Origin: Catenovulum maritimum
Lineage (GTDB): Bacteria; Pseudomonadota; Gammaproteobacteria; Enterobacterales; Alteromonadaceae
DNA: 64,000 nucleotides
Reading direction: 5' to 3'
NCBI RefSeq assembly: GCF_001050375.1
Contig: NZ_KQ130482.1
Coordinates: 140,954 to 204,953, forward strand
This document shows positions 17,818-27,411 of the stretch, in pieces. The notes under the pieces were generated by a model, which did no database searches, was not told where the DNA came from, and saw only the letters and a program-made list of their open reading frames with translations. A program made the position numbers and the translations under genes. Within the stretch, counting starts at the first letter, position 1. Every line of letters starts with the position of its first letter.

Positions 17818-18498
17818 ATGTTACAACAAAAAAATGTATTACTTTTTGACCTCGATGGCACCTTAGTGAATAGCGCACCTGATCTCGCTTTAGCAGTTAA
17901 CCGAACGCTTAAAGATTTAGGTAAGAAAACATTTGATGGAGATACCATTCATCATTGGGTTGGTAATGGTGCTAAGGTATTAATATCTCGCGCTTTATCT
18001 GGTTCAGCCGATATAGATCCTAAATTAGATCAATCACTCATTAATGACGCCTTAGCCATTTTTTTAGCCCACTACGAACAATGTTTATGTGTGGAATCTG
18101 TTTTGTATCCAGGTGTTAAAGAGGGCCTAGTTAGCTTAAAATCAGCAGGTTTCCGCCTAGCCATTATTACCAATAAGCCTGCCGTTTTTATTCAACCTAT
18201 TCTGGAAGGTTTAGAGGTTGATAATTTGTTTGAGTTATTAATTGGCGGCGATACGCTACCTCAGCGAAAGCCAGATCCTGCACAACTTAATTATGCCTTA
18301 GCAGAGCTGAATGTGACTGCCGAACAGTGCTGGATGATAGGTGATTCTAAGAATGATATTTTAGCTGCGAAAGCGGCCAACATAGCGAGTGTAGGCTTAA
18401 CCTATGGTTATAATTATGGAGAAAGTATTGCTAATTATCACCCTGAGTTATGCTTTGATACATTTGCCCAGTTAACTGAATCTTTGTTGGCAAAATAA
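17818..18498 (+). CDS. gph: Phosphoglycolate phosphatase (HAD family)
   Basis: 226 residues from the ATG at 17818 (a TTG precedes it). HAD motif I is LLFDLDGTLVNSAPDL with the nucleophile Asp, motif II is IITNKP, then KPDP with the motif III lysine and MIGDSKNDILAAKAA as motif IV. The helical cap and the length match bacterial Gph, which dephosphorylates 2-phosphoglycolate formed during DNA repair. It is not in the usual rpe-gph-trpS cluster here; the neighbours are lipoproteins and an FAD oxidoreductase. Confidence 0.9.
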   Translation: MLQQKNVLLFDLDGTLVNSAPDLALAVNRTLKDLGKKTFDGDTIHHWVGNGAKVLISRALSGSADIDPKLDQSLINDALAIFLAHYEQCLCVESVLYPGVKEGLVSLKSAGFRLAIITNKPAVFIQPILEGLEVDNLFELLIGGDTLPQRKPDPAQLNYALAELNVTAEQCWMIGDSKNDILAAKAANIASVGLTYGYNYGESIANYHPELCFDTFAQLTESLLAK

Positions 18499-18509
18499 TT
18501 TTTTTTAGT

Positions 18510-19985
18510 TTAAAAATTTTGCGCTAATGCCTTTGGGTATTCGCGCTGTTCTGCCAGAGCATTGGCGCATTTGGTTATTTCAGCTGCCGAGCACTTTAGG
18601 GTTACCGGAAAGTAATGTTCAGTTAAATAACAGCCTAATTCGGTATTATCTACTAGATTACTCTGAATTAAATTCGCAAGAATTGCATCCGACGCAGCTA
18701 AAGCCGAAGATGCCTTTACAATTTCAGCTCGAGCATAATTTTGACTATCAAAAGAAACATCGGCAGCACGCAAATCAGGATCTTCACCTGGAATTTGTTG
18801 TGCGCCAAATAACGGCTTCGCCGCTGTTGTTGCAGCACTAAAAGCGGGTATAAATTGAGCTAAATGCTCTATTGAACCTAGCGTTCTATGCTGAACGAGC
18901 TGTTCTGGCCATTGTTTATCTATCTTTTCGATAAATTTATCGGCTAGCTTAGGTTGGGCGCTCTGCTGACAGCTCGCGACCAAACCTTGGTCGAATAAGG
19001 TAATGTCTTGAGTCATTCCATGTAGTTGAAAATATCCATCTGGGTATGGCGTTAATTGCGCCATCCCTTGAGGTGTACCCCTTTCCCCATAAAACACGAT
19101 TTCAGGCCACAAGCCTTGTGCTTCTGGCCAATGAGCGACGTAAGCAGCTTTAAACTCGACCATACGCTGACGTTTAACACTCAGCATGTCATCAATTTCA
19201 CCACTTTTAAAACCACAGGCATTAATTACGTAATCAAAATTTTGATGCGCTTGGGTTTGGCTTTGAACATTTTTTGTAACTAGTTGCCAACCTGTCCCTT
19301 TTGCTTGCGGCACCATGGCGGTTACTTGCGTATTAGTTTGTAGGTGGCAATGGGGTAATTTTTCAATCGCTAAACTGGCGATAGCGGCAAACCTAAACGC
19401 GGATAATCCATGTTCTTGAACCAGTAACACAGGAAATTTAATACGTTTTAAATCAACATATTTCGCAAAAGTAATTAACCAATCACTGTCTTTAGACGCA
19501 ATTTTAGGCGTTGGTAAATGACGTAAAGCCATTATTTCTTCACGGGAATAAAATTTAAAATAATGCTCAGGTTCACCTAATACTTTGTTGCTGATGTCTT
19601 GTGCGACTAAATCTGTATATAAATTACGTAATAAAGTTAAACGAGGTAATAAATCTGAAGGCTCGCCTTTATCTGTGGTAGGTAACGCAACTATGGTTGG
19701 CCTAATATTGACACTATTTGGGTATACTTTAACTGTATCTATTGATTGCTTTAATAAGGTTAAACATTGCTGATCAGAAATCTCTCGGTATAAGTTGCCT
19801 CCTGCATGTAGGTGACAAATCGGAGGGCCATTTACTAAGCTAGGACCTTTTTCAATTAGTGTGGTATCTAAACCAAGTTCGGCAAAACGCAATGCGATAG
19901 TCGAGCCCGCAACGCCACCACCTATAATGGCGATTTTTGCTTTTGAGCTCAAAATTGGCGATTTTACTAAGGTTTTGGTGATCAT
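18510..19985 (-). CDS. FAD-dependent oxidoreductase (DAO-like)
   Basis: 491 residues from the ATG at 19985; a GTG at 20027 would add 14 residues, and neither start has a good ribosome site. The Rossmann dinucleotide motif IAIIGGGVAGSTIALRFAELG is followed by TLIEKG, and a second FAD-binding element YVINACGFKSGEID lies near the middle. No signal peptide or membrane segment. The substrate is not recognisable. The 3' end converges on gph with only 11 bases between. Confidence 0.7.
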   Translation of the reverse strand: MITKTLVKSPILSSKAKIAIIGGGVAGSTIALRFAELGLDTTLIEKGPSLVNGPPICHLHAGGNLYREISDQQCLTLLKQSIDTVKVYPNSVNIRPTIVALPTTDKGEPSDLLPRLTLLRNLYTDLVAQDISNKVLGEPEHYFKFYSREEIMALRHLPTPKIASKDSDWLITFAKYVDLKRIKFPVLLVQEHGLSAFRFAAIASLAIEKLPHCHLQTNTQVTAMVPQAKGTGWQLVTKNVQSQTQAHQNFDYVINACGFKSGEIDDMLSVKRQRMVEFKAAYVAHWPEAQGLWPEIVFYGERGTPQGMAQLTPYPDGYFQLHGMTQDITLFDQGLVASCQQSAQPKLADKFIEKIDKQWPEQLVQHRTLGSIEHLAQFIPAFSAATTAAKPLFGAQQIPGEDPDLRAADVSFDSQNYARAEIVKASSALAASDAILANLIQSNLVDNTELGCYLTEHYFPVTLKCSAAEITKCANALAEQREYPKALAQNF

Positions 19986-20195
19986 TGGATTAATCGTTAC
20001 AGCTTTATGGGTATATTGTACTTGCACAAAAAGAAAAATTCTCAGATTTAAAGTACTCTAAACGGATTATTTCATCATTTAGATCGGTTTGATATAAAAT
20101 TTAATCCATCGACCTTATTTTGAGCCTTTTTCCTTGAGTTTGTACAATTGTGTATAATAGTCGCTAAATATCGTCATTTGAATTTATCATTATCC

Positions 20196-21341
20196 ATGTC
20201 TTCAGTACCGAGTTCGAGTAAAGCGAACACAAAAAACCTCTTAGTTAAGCTTTTTAAAAGAGTATCTTCAATTCGATTTATTGAAAGCAAACCCCCTGTG
20301 AGCCCTGAAGAAGATAAGTCGTCTTTTAATTTAACTCAGTTACTGACGATATTTTGTGCTTTAACAACTTTGTTGATAACGCTAATCCGTATGAATTTTT
20401 CTAGTTTGCCTAGTACTTTTAGTTGGCTAGGTATTGCTAATTCTCTGGTTTTTTTCTTGCTTTGGGGATGTTTTCGTATTGGGCTTTTTAAGCGTTATGC
20501 GGCTGGTATTTTGTTATGTACCATAAATTTAGTTTTAGTGCCTATGGTCATTATTTCTGGCGGACTTAGCAGTCAATTTGCACCTTTAGTCGCGCTTATG
20601 CCTTTTATGTTTACTCTGCTAGGCGGTTTTAGTTATGCTATTTGGGTTAATTTGGCTTGGAGTTTGGTCTGGATCATGATGCTAAAAATTGGCATGTATG
20701 ATTTGGATTTAACTCAGTCTCCTTGGGAGCAGGGTAAGGCAATGTCTAAAGCGCTATGGCTTATCCTTTCTACTAATATTTCTACTTTTTTAGCGATTAA
20801 ATTTGAGAATACAAACCGGAGACAAAAAAAAGAGCTGATTAAATTAGCGAATCAAGACAATTTAACTGGGGTTTACAATCGCCGAGGTATGACACAGTTA
20901 TTGAATAACGAAATATATTATTGTCTTCGCAGTAAGACGTACTTATCTGTGATGTTTGTAGATGTTGATTTTTTCAAAAAATATAACGATTTAAACGGGC
21001 ATGTTGAAGGCGATAAAGTTTTAATTGATGTTGCTAACTGTTTGGTTAATAACACTCGTGAAGGCCAAGACACGGTAGCCCGTTATGGTGGTGAAGAATT
21101 TATTATAATAATGCGCAGTACCAATGCGCTGGAAGCAAAAGTGGCTGCGGAGAAAATACGACAAAGTGTGCAAGGATTACAAATAAAATATTCAGACGTT
21201 CAAGATGAATTTATTACTGTTACTATTGGTTTATATTCAACTAAGTGTATTAATGAGCAAGTTGAAGATATTTTAAATACAGCAGACCAAGCTTTATACT
21301 TGGGTAAGCAACAAGGACGAAATAGGGTTATTAGCGCCTAA
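20196..21341 (+). CDS. Membrane diguanylate cyclase (GGDEF)
   Basis: 381 residues from the ATG at 20196; the frame opens earlier at a TTG (20148) without a ribosome site. About five or six membrane helices lie at about 45-205 (LLTIFCALTTLLITLIRMNF, SLVFFLLWGCF, AAGILLCTINLVLVPMVII). A GGDEF domain follows at about 220-380, with NLTGVYNRRGM, the metal-binding FVDVDFFKKYND and an intact active site ARYGGEEFIII. It should make c-di-GMP in response to an unknown signal at the membrane. No EAL domain and no clear inhibitory RxxD before the active site. Confidence 0.9.
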   Translation: MSSVPSSSKANTKNLLVKLFKRVSSIRFIESKPPVSPEEDKSSFNLTQLLTIFCALTTLLITLIRMNFSSLPSTFSWLGIANSLVFFLLWGCFRIGLFKRYAAGILLCTINLVLVPMVIISGGLSSQFAPLVALMPFMFTLLGGFSYAIWVNLAWSLVWIMMLKIGMYDLDLTQSPWEQGKAMSKALWLILSTNISTFLAIKFENTNRRQKKELIKLANQDNLTGVYNRRGMTQLLNNEIYYCLRSKTYLSVMFVDVDFFKKYNDLNGHVEGDKVLIDVANCLVNNTREGQDTVARYGGEEFIIIMRSTNALEAKVAAEKIRQSVQGLQIKYSDVQDEFITVTIGLYSTKCINEQVEDILNTADQALYLGKQQGRNRVISA

Positions 21342-21378
21342 TTGACGACCCTGTAACTTATTCTGTATAGCTGCCGGA

Positions 21379-21942
21379 TTATTTGTTGTCGTTAGTATAG
21401 TGCTCGCAGTATGTAAGGTGATCGTTAACCATACCAACTGCTTGCATATAGGCATAGCAGATTGTACTACCGACAAATTTAAAACCACGTTTTTTTAAGT
21501 CTTTACTCATTGCGTCAGATTCGGCTGATGTGGCAGGCACGTCTTGCATACACTTCCACTTATTTATTATCTGAGTATGGCCTACAAACGACCATATATA
21601 TTGATTGAAACTACCGTATTCTTGTTGAATTTGTAAAAATAATTTGGCATTGGTTACCGTGGCGTTTACTTTTAATTTATTTCGGACAATCGCTGGATTT
21701 TGCAATAATTCAGCTATTTTTTCTGGGGAGTATTGCGCGACTTTGTTTGGCTCAAAATTATCAAATGCTTGTCGATAACCTTCACGCTTGTTTAAGATTG
21801 TGGACCAGCTTAAGCCAGCTTGAGCGCCTTCTAAAATAAGCATCTCAAATAATTTTTGATCATCATGAACAGGTATCCCCCATTCCTCGTCATGGTATTT
21901 GGTTTCTAATTCAGAGGCTAAAGCCCAATCACAGCGCGTCAT
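21379..21942 (-). CDS. tag: DNA-3-methyladenine glycosylase I
   Basis: 187 residues, full length for Tag. The N-terminal Cys of MTRCDWA, the YHDEEWGIPVHDDQKLFEMLILEGAQAGLSW block, and the late Cys/His residues (YMQAVGMVNDHLTYCEHY) make up the family's helix-hairpin-helix fold and zinc-binding snap. It excises 3-methyladenine from alkylated DNA. Stand-alone gene, convergent with the GGDEF gene. Confidence 0.95.
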   Translation of the reverse strand: MTRCDWALASELETKYHDEEWGIPVHDDQKLFEMLILEGAQAGLSWSTILNKREGYRQAFDNFEPNKVAQYSPEKIAELLQNPAIVRNKLKVNATVTNAKLFLQIQQEYGSFNQYIWSFVGHTQIINKWKCMQDVPATSAESDAMSKDLKKRGFKFVGSTICYAYMQAVGMVNDHLTYCEHYTNDNK

Positions 21943-22070
21943 AATTGTCCTTGCGTTTATTGTTGTCTATGTTTTCAAATTCAGCACATTGCTATGCCGT
22001 GTTGTTTAGTTAATTTTCGATTTATTCAAACGGTTGAGTACTGAGACTTTTATAACATACATAAACTGCT

Positions 22071-22337
22071 TTAATTAAAAATTACTTTAAAGTTGTGTTT
22101 TGGTATTGGGTTGTTATTGGCTTCTAATGTTTCGGTTTTATTTAAGGGTATATTAAGTATTTTGTTGTTTTCTAATAAAACCAAATGTTCATTATTGTCT
22201 AATTTGACTATGTTTTGGGCTATGCCTGAATGTTGCTTTCCATCGTCTAACGTTACAGTGACATGAGACAAACGCATGCAGATGATTTCAAAATAATCAT
22301 GCATTTCACAGCTTATTTGTGGTTTTGTTGTGGTCAC
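22071..22337 (-). CDS. Rof-like Rho-binding antiterminator
   Basis: 88 residues. ISCEMHDYFEIICMRLSHVTVTLDDGKQHSGIAQNIVKL resembles Rof (YaeO), the small Sm-like beta-barrel protein that binds Rho and inhibits termination: the early Cys and acidic pair, then the L-x-L-x-D-G strand, then an LDNNEHLVLL strand. The C-terminus is somewhat longer than in E. coli Rof. Stand-alone gene, divergent from the DUF2750 gene. Identified by pattern only. Confidence 0.7.
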   Translation of the reverse strand: MTTTKPQISCEMHDYFEIICMRLSHVTVTLDDGKQHSGIAQNIVKLDNNEHLVLLENNKILNIPLNKTETLEANNNPIPKHNFKVIFN

Positions 22338-22504
22338 TCTTTATTTCCTGATCTTTTTTTCATAAGCCAAATTTCATCAATGAGGCAAAACTTAACCCTA
22401 ATGATTAACTGACGCTAAGATTAAATAAAATTTACCTTGCTAATTTAGTCTAGTTTTTAGATAGTCGCTTAAGTTATTTACAATTTCTAATTTACGGACT
22501 TTTT

Positions 22505-22900
22505 ATGCCTGTTTCATTGTCACCTCAGCGAATTGCTGAAATTGAAAAATTTAATCTTGAGCAGAGATTGCAATATACAATAAAAGAGATAGTTAAAAAT
22601 GATCAAGTTTGGATTTTAACTGATGCAGAAGGCTGCATGATGTTAACCATAGATGACGAGGATGGTATTCCTGTATGGCCTAATGAAATATTTGCCAAGG
22701 CTTGGGCCATGGGTGATTGGGAAGAGTGTGAAGCTAAACCAATTCAATTACAGAAATGGTTAAAAGATTGGACGCCGGGCATGCTTGAAGATGAGCTATC
22801 TGTGGTTGTATTTCCGAATCAAAACGAAGAAGGTGTTGTTTTGTTCGCCGATGAATTTGATTTTGAGTTGAAGCGTCAAATTAAGAAAAAACTGAATTAA
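22505..22900 (+). CDS. DUF2750 domain protein
   Basis: 131 residues, acidic, no signal peptide. The block RLQYTIKEIVKNDQVWILTDAEGCMML, then DGIPVWPNEIFAKAWA and the VVFPNQNEEGVVLFADEFDFEL end, is typical of DUF2750. Function unknown. Its stop codon lies inside the stem of the terminator it shares with the FadL-like gene. Confidence 0.85.
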   Translation: MPVSLSPQRIAEIEKFNLEQRLQYTIKEIVKNDQVWILTDAEGCMMLTIDDEDGIPVWPNEIFAKAWAMGDWEECEAKPIQLQKWLKDWTPGMLEDELSVVVFPNQNEEGVVLFADEFDFELKRQIKKKLN

Positions 22901-22918
22901 CTTAGTTAATTCAGTTTT
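22888..22918. terminator. Bidirectional terminator
   Basis: Perfect 13-base inverted repeat AAAACTGAATTAA / TTAATTCAGTTTT with loop CTTAG. It overlaps the end of the DUF2750 gene and serves the convergent FadL-like gene too. Confidence 0.85.
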
Positions 22919-22937
22919 ATTTAATCGTTACATGAGT

Positions 22938-24272
22938 TTAAAAGTCTAAACTGATGTAACCGATAAACGAACGTTTTTCCGCTTCAGCTATATCGTTATT
23001 TACGTTATTGGGGTACAAAGGAATTCCAACCAAAGTGTCTGCAACTCTTAAATCTGCATATCTTGCGCGGCCTTCACCCCATTTATAATACCCACCTATA
23101 GTAAAAGGGTAATCATAAATATTGCCTTTGTAAGCTAAACTGACGCCTTTTAAATCTATATCTTCTACTCTCTGTAAGTCTATATTTGTGTCGATGATGC
23201 CATTAGACTTATCGGTGAAAAAGCCGATGTAGACTTGTTTTAATTTGGTTATCTTAAAATTGGTGCCAAATGCAAAATTGGTTAACTCTTTTAAGTCCCT
23301 CGTTACTATATCACCAGTTTTTTGTAGTGTTTTGAGTTCATTGTTTGCTTGCTTAAAGTGATGGACGTCTAAGCTAAATCGAACTGAATTTGATATTTTA
23401 TACGCACCACCAAAACTGAGCTTGAGCGGAAACTTTTGTTTTTCTTTTGACGATTCGTATAAGCGAAGAATCGGTGTGACATGACTCGGTAATTGAGTTG
23501 GACTGGTAACTAAAATGGTCGTGGTTATGTCGTAATTTCTTTTCGCCGCAATATCTTTGCTAAGGTTTAAGCCAAAAGAAAGGTCATGTTTCTTCCAGAG
23601 TAAACCTAAGCTAGGTTGTAACACTATATGTTGATCTCTGTATCTTCGTCTTGCGTCAAACCCGCTATAGATAGTTGCGGTTGGCAGATAGGTTTGGTTG
23701 ACAACGCCTGATCCTTGCAGCGTTCTAAAATCACGGTATTGTACTCCTAACCCAGTGCCTATAGACAAGGTATCTGATAATTTCAAAGCTGTGGCTAAGG
23801 TTAGTTGGTAAGAAATGTTATCAACAGTGATATAAGCATACTCATCTGTGTGTTCAGCTGGTGTTGTTTGTGTTGCAGGGACTTGATAAATTTCATTTTG
23901 GACTGTTTTTTCTTGTCCGTAATCGATAACACCAAATGATAAACCGTAAGCCCAATTTTTATCTGTATGACCAATGCCGAAAAAGCCCGGGACAATGGAT
24001 AAAGAATCTCTTATTAAATTATTTCCATTACTGAAGACGTTTTTATGCTCGGTTCTTTCCCAAGAAACGGTATTGACTGATGCTGTTTTCGTTTCTTTAA
24101 TGCGAGTTAATCCAGCAGGGTTATAATGCATAACAGATAAATCATTAGAAAGTGCGGTATATGCACCACCTAAGCTAATTGATTCCCCGCCAACCAGTAA
24201 ATTGTTGTTGTGAAATTCATCCGCTGTAAGTTGTGTAGCATAAACTAACATTAGGGCTAGATACTTTTTCAT
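22938..24272 (-). CDS. FadL/OMPP1-family outer-membrane transport protein
   Basis: 444 residues. Signal peptide MKKYLALMLVYATQLTA, then the family N-terminus NNLLVGGESISLGGAYTAL with SVMHYNPAGLTRI. The rest is alternating beta-strand sequence, ending in IGYISLDF with a terminal Phe as in outer-membrane barrels. It probably forms a hydrophobic-compound channel. Distant from E. coli FadL, so the substrate is unknown. The small membrane protein gene at 24318-24638 lies 45 bases upstream on the same strand. Confidence 0.82.
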   Translation of the reverse strand: MKKYLALMLVYATQLTADEFHNNNLLVGGESISLGGAYTALSNDLSVMHYNPAGLTRIKETKTASVNTVSWERTEHKNVFSNGNNLIRDSLSIVPGFFGIGHTDKNWAYGLSFGVIDYGQEKTVQNEIYQVPATQTTPAEHTDEYAYITVDNISYQLTLATALKLSDTLSIGTGLGVQYRDFRTLQGSGVVNQTYLPTATIYSGFDARRRYRDQHIVLQPSLGLLWKKHDLSFGLNLSKDIAAKRNYDITTTILVTSPTQLPSHVTPILRLYESSKEKQKFPLKLSFGGAYKISNSVRFSLDVHHFKQANNELKTLQKTGDIVTRDLKELTNFAFGTNFKITKLKQVYIGFFTDKSNGIIDTNIDLQRVEDIDLKGVSLAYKGNIYDYPFTIGGYYKWGEGRARYADLRVADTLVGIPLYPNNVNNDIAEAEKRSFIGYISLDF

Positions 24273-24317
24273 GAACTTATCCTTATGTATGTATTAAAGA
24301 TGCTTAATTAACCTTGC

Positions 24318-24638
24318 CTAGTTTTGAGTTTCTTCAGAGTGCTTTTTCCATTTTTTTAATGCTTTCTCGATATACTTTGCGCTAAGTGTTAACTGTACTG
24401 GCGTTGTTATTATAGGATAAAAAATCCCCGCTAGTAGCATAGGTATTAAAACCCACCATTCTGCTGCCCTTGCCGCGAGTATAAATACTGGCGTAATAAT
24501 TAATAATTTGAGCAAATTTAAAATAAATTTATCTGGCGCAGTCATAAAAGTGAGTGCAATCGCTAAAATTTGTGATCTGTCTTTGAAACTATAGTTTTCT
24601 AATTCTGGAATTTGAGATGACTTAAAATAAAAACGCAT
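24318..24638 (-). CDS. Small membrane protein, DUF6170-like
   Basis: 106 residues. FYFKSSQIPELENYSFKDRSQILAIA precedes two hydrophobic helices (LLKLLIITPVFILAA and WWVLIPMLLAGIFYPII) and a basic C-terminus. The layout resembles DUF6170 proteins of Alteromonadales (from memory). No function known. Upstream of the FadL-like gene and possibly co-transcribed with it. Confidence 0.65.
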   Translation of the reverse strand: MRFYFKSSQIPELENYSFKDRSQILAIALTFMTAPDKFILNLLKLLIITPVFILAARAAEWWVLIPMLLAGIFYPIITTPVQLTLSAKYIEKALKKWKKHSEETQN

Positions 24639-24832
24639 AAGCTAGGAAAAGTATGAAATTTGTCTGTATTGTACCTTGAGGGGACTAAAATTTGTACTGC
24701 TAAGATCAAAAGGTTCACTTTGATTAAAAAATATTAGAGAGTGAAGTCATTTTTGATCCTGACTTAGACTTTATTTATATATAATCATATGTAAGCCCCT
24801 TTTGGGTAAGTTAATGTAAATAGGATTAATTC

Positions 24833-25510
24833 ATGTCTATTTTTTATCAGGTTAGAAGAGAATATGACTTAACAGGGTTAAGTGAATCAGATTTAACCGC
24901 TTCACCTTATGAGTTATTTGAAACTTGGTTAAATCAAGTAATGCAGATAGAGGCGATTAAAGATCCTACTGCTATGGTGGTTGCTACGGTAGACTCGACA
25001 GGGATGCCTTTTCAAAGAACGGTTTTGATGAAGTCAGTTGATGAAACAGGTTTCGTTTTTTATACCAATAAATTAAGCCGTAAAGGTCAACAATTAGCTA
25101 AAAACCCCAAAATATCAGCTATTTTCCCTTGGCTAGCAGCTGAAAGACAAGTTTGTATTACGGGAGAAGTTGAATTGCTCAGTGCTAGCGAAAATGAGGC
25201 ATATTTTTCGTCTAGGCCATTTGAAAGTAAAATAGCTGCACTTGCTTCTAAACAGAGTCAACCTATTGAAAATAGAGATATTTTAGAGAATAAATATCAA
25301 GCTTTATTGTCTGAATATCAAGGCAAAGAAGTTGCTTGCCCTGAAAATTGGGGTGGGTACAAAATCATACCCAGCTCTATCGAATTTTGGCAGGGTGGCG
25401 AGTATCGGCTTCATGATAGGTTTATTTATACTTTGCAGCAGGATGAAAATAGTTCAATTGAAAAATCTGAACTAGACTCTAACTGGCAAGTTGCTCGATT
25501 GCAGCCGTAA
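24833..25510 (+). CDS. pdxH: Pyridoxamine 5'-phosphate oxidase
   Basis: 225 residues. FMN-dependent oxidation of pyridoxine/pyridoxamine phosphate to PLP. Typical start (YDLTGLSESDL), FMN-binding RTVLMKSVDETGFVFYTN, then SRKGQQLAKNP and the active-site strand SSIEFWQGGEYRLHDRF. The C-terminus ends VARLQP; the canonical ending is RLxP. Followed after 22 bases by the MoxR operon. Confidence 0.95.
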   Translation: MSIFYQVRREYDLTGLSESDLTASPYELFETWLNQVMQIEAIKDPTAMVVATVDSTGMPFQRTVLMKSVDETGFVFYTNKLSRKGQQLAKNPKISAIFPWLAAERQVCITGEVELLSASENEAYFSSRPFESKIAALASKQSQPIENRDILENKYQALLSEYQGKEVACPENWGGYKIIPSSIEFWQGGEYRLHDRFIYTLQQDENSSIEKSELDSNWQVARLQP

Positions 25511-25532
25511 ATATCCAAAGGAGTGTTGTAAC

Positions 25533-26447
25533 ATGGATAAACAGTGTCAGCAGATTATAAAAAAAATTTCGCAAGTCGTCATAGGCAAAGAAGAGCAGGT
25601 TAGGTTAGCCTTGGCCTGTCTTTTAGCAAAAGGCCACTTGTTAATTGAAGATTTACCAGGCATGGGAAAAACAACGCTATCCCATACCCTAGCTTCGGCA
25701 GTCGGCATGAGCTATAACCGAGTTCAATTCACTTCTGATTTATTGCCTGCTGATATTATCGGTGTTTCTATCTTTAAAGCAGATACTCATGAGTTTAAAT
25801 TTCATCCAGGGCCGATATTTAGTCAGTTACTTTTAGCGGACGAAATCAATCGGGCCAGCCCTAAAACACAAAGTGCTTTATTAGAAGCGATGGCAGAAAA
25901 TCAAGTGAGTGTCGACGGCACAACTTACCCGCTTGAATCTCCTTTTTTTGTCATTGCGACCCAAAACCCTCAGTTTCAATCAGGTACTTACCCGTTACCT
26001 GAAAGCCAACTTGATCGATTTCTAATGAGGATAAGCCTCGGCTTTCCGCCCCATCAAGCTGAGCTAAGTATGTTAAAAAGACAAACTCAAATTGACTTGT
26101 CGGACTATAATTGTATCAGCTATGAAGAGTTGGCTACTTTACAGGCTAAAGTCGAATCAATTTATGCTAGCGACGAAGTTTTAAACTACATTCTTGCCTT
26201 GGTTAATTTAAGCCGTGAAAGTCGGGACTTTCCTTTATCTTTGTCCCCTAGAGCAAGTTTGGCAATTTTAGCTGCAGCTAAAGCTTGGGCATATATTGAT
26301 GGTGCTGAATATGTTACCCCTGATCATGTCCAGGCTATTTTCTTAGCCGTTACTGAACATAGATTATCACCTAGCTTTGTCGAATCAGGCTCAACAGATA
26401 GTTTGAGTGTGAAATTACTAAATAGTGTTGATCCAACCCAGATTTAA
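25533..26447 (+). CDS. MoxR-family AAA+ ATPase
   Basis: 304 residues from the ATG at 25533, set by AAGGAG 9 bases upstream (25518-25523). Walker A is DLPGMGKTTL; Walker B is LLLADEINRASPKTQSALLEAMAE, the MoxR signature; sensor 1 is FFVIATQNP, followed by LPESQLDRFLMR. MoxR ATPases act as chaperones for VWA or DUF58 partners. First gene of a three-gene operon; the stop overlaps the DUF58 start by one base. Confidence 0.93.
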   Translation: MDKQCQQIIKKISQVVIGKEEQVRLALACLLAKGHLLIEDLPGMGKTTLSHTLASAVGMSYNRVQFTSDLLPADIIGVSIFKADTHEFKFHPGPIFSQLLLADEINRASPKTQSALLEAMAENQVSVDGTTYPLESPFFVIATQNPQFQSGTYPLPESQLDRFLMRISLGFPPHQAELSMLKRQTQIDLSDYNCISYEELATLQAKVESIYASDEVLNYILALVNLSRESRDFPLSLSPRASLAILAAAKAWAYIDGAEYVTPDHVQAIFLAVTEHRLSPSFVESGSTDSLSVKLLNSVDPTQI

Positions 26448-27409
26448 TGGCTTCGTTTATCCAATATCTTAGTCAGTGGCGGCAAGCTAGACTCGAGTCT
26501 TTTATCAATAAACGCATCCCGGCTAGCGATTCCCATACTTTAGATCGAAAAAATATATTTATTTTACCGAACTGGAGTGGTCTTTGTTACTTGGCCGTTT
26601 GCGCTGCTATTTATTTATTAGCGACTAATTACGAGAGCAATTTAGGTTTGTTATTGTGCTACTGGTTGTTGGGTATTTTTTTAGTGATCCTTTACCTTAG
26701 TTACTTTAATTTGGCTGGAATTAAGTTAGTTTCGTCTCAGACATTTGATGTACATGTCGAACAAAATTTAACACTGCAAATTCAGCTTATTTCGGATAAA
26801 GATAGATATTCATTTTGTTGGCAGGATGGATATAAAACTGAGCTTAAAAAGGTGAATGCAAGTCACCAATTTGTGAATTTAGGTTGGCAAGCTAAACAAC
26901 GAGGCTTGTTTAGATTTCCGAGAGTTCGTCTATACAGCACTGCGCCTTTTGGCTTATTTAATGTTTGGACATGGTTAGATTTCAATCGCAAAACTTATGT
27001 TTACCCTAAGCCCTTGACTTGCCCTGAATATCAGTTTGGTACAGGCCGAAGTGATAGTGAAATGGATGATTCATCTAATGATGAAAATATAGGTGACAGT
27101 GAATTTTATGGTCTAAAGCCTTATCAACTTGGTGAGCCTTTATCAAGAGTGGCATGGAAGCGGGCGAGTTATAATAATGAATGGCAAGTTAAACAATTTG
27201 AACAATCAATATCTGATGATGTTTGGTTTTCGCTAGCAAAAGTAGCTGGCTCAGAGATAGAAGAAAAGTTAAGCAAACTTACTTGGCTGTTAATTAATGC
27301 CCAGCAGCAAAATATGACATATGGGCTAGAGTTAGGCCATAAAGTATTACAGCCTCAAACGGGTGCTGCTCATTTAAAATCATGTTTACTTGCATTGGCG
27401 AAATATTAA
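26447..27409 (+). CDS. DUF58-domain protein
   Basis: 320 residues. Two N-terminal membrane helices (SGLCYLAVCAAIYLLATNY and LLLCYWLLGIFLVILYLSYF) and a cytoplasmic DUF58 domain with the FYGLKPYQLGEPLSRVAWKRASYNNEWQVKQFE core. Partner of MoxR ATPases and of the downstream transglutaminase in a widely conserved three-gene cluster. Exact role unknown. Confidence 0.9.
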   Translation: MASFIQYLSQWRQARLESFINKRIPASDSHTLDRKNIFILPNWSGLCYLAVCAAIYLLATNYESNLGLLLCYWLLGIFLVILYLSYFNLAGIKLVSSQTFDVHVEQNLTLQIQLISDKDRYSFCWQDGYKTELKKVNASHQFVNLGWQAKQRGLFRFPRVRLYSTAPFGLFNVWTWLDFNRKTYVYPKPLTCPEYQFGTGRSDSEMDDSSNDENIGDSEFYGLKPYQLGEPLSRVAWKRASYNNEWQVKQFEQSISDDVWFSLAKVAGSEIEEKLSKLTWLLINAQQQNMTYGLELGHKVLQPQTGAAHLKSCLLALAKY

Positions 27410-27411
27410 AA

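Noticed and set aside
20134-20158. Sigma-70 promoter before the membrane GGDEF gene (TATAAT at 20153-20158)
   Set aside because: The -10 is perfect, but the only TTGA-like -35 (TTGAGT at 20134-20139) is 13 bases away, too close; not listed as a feature.
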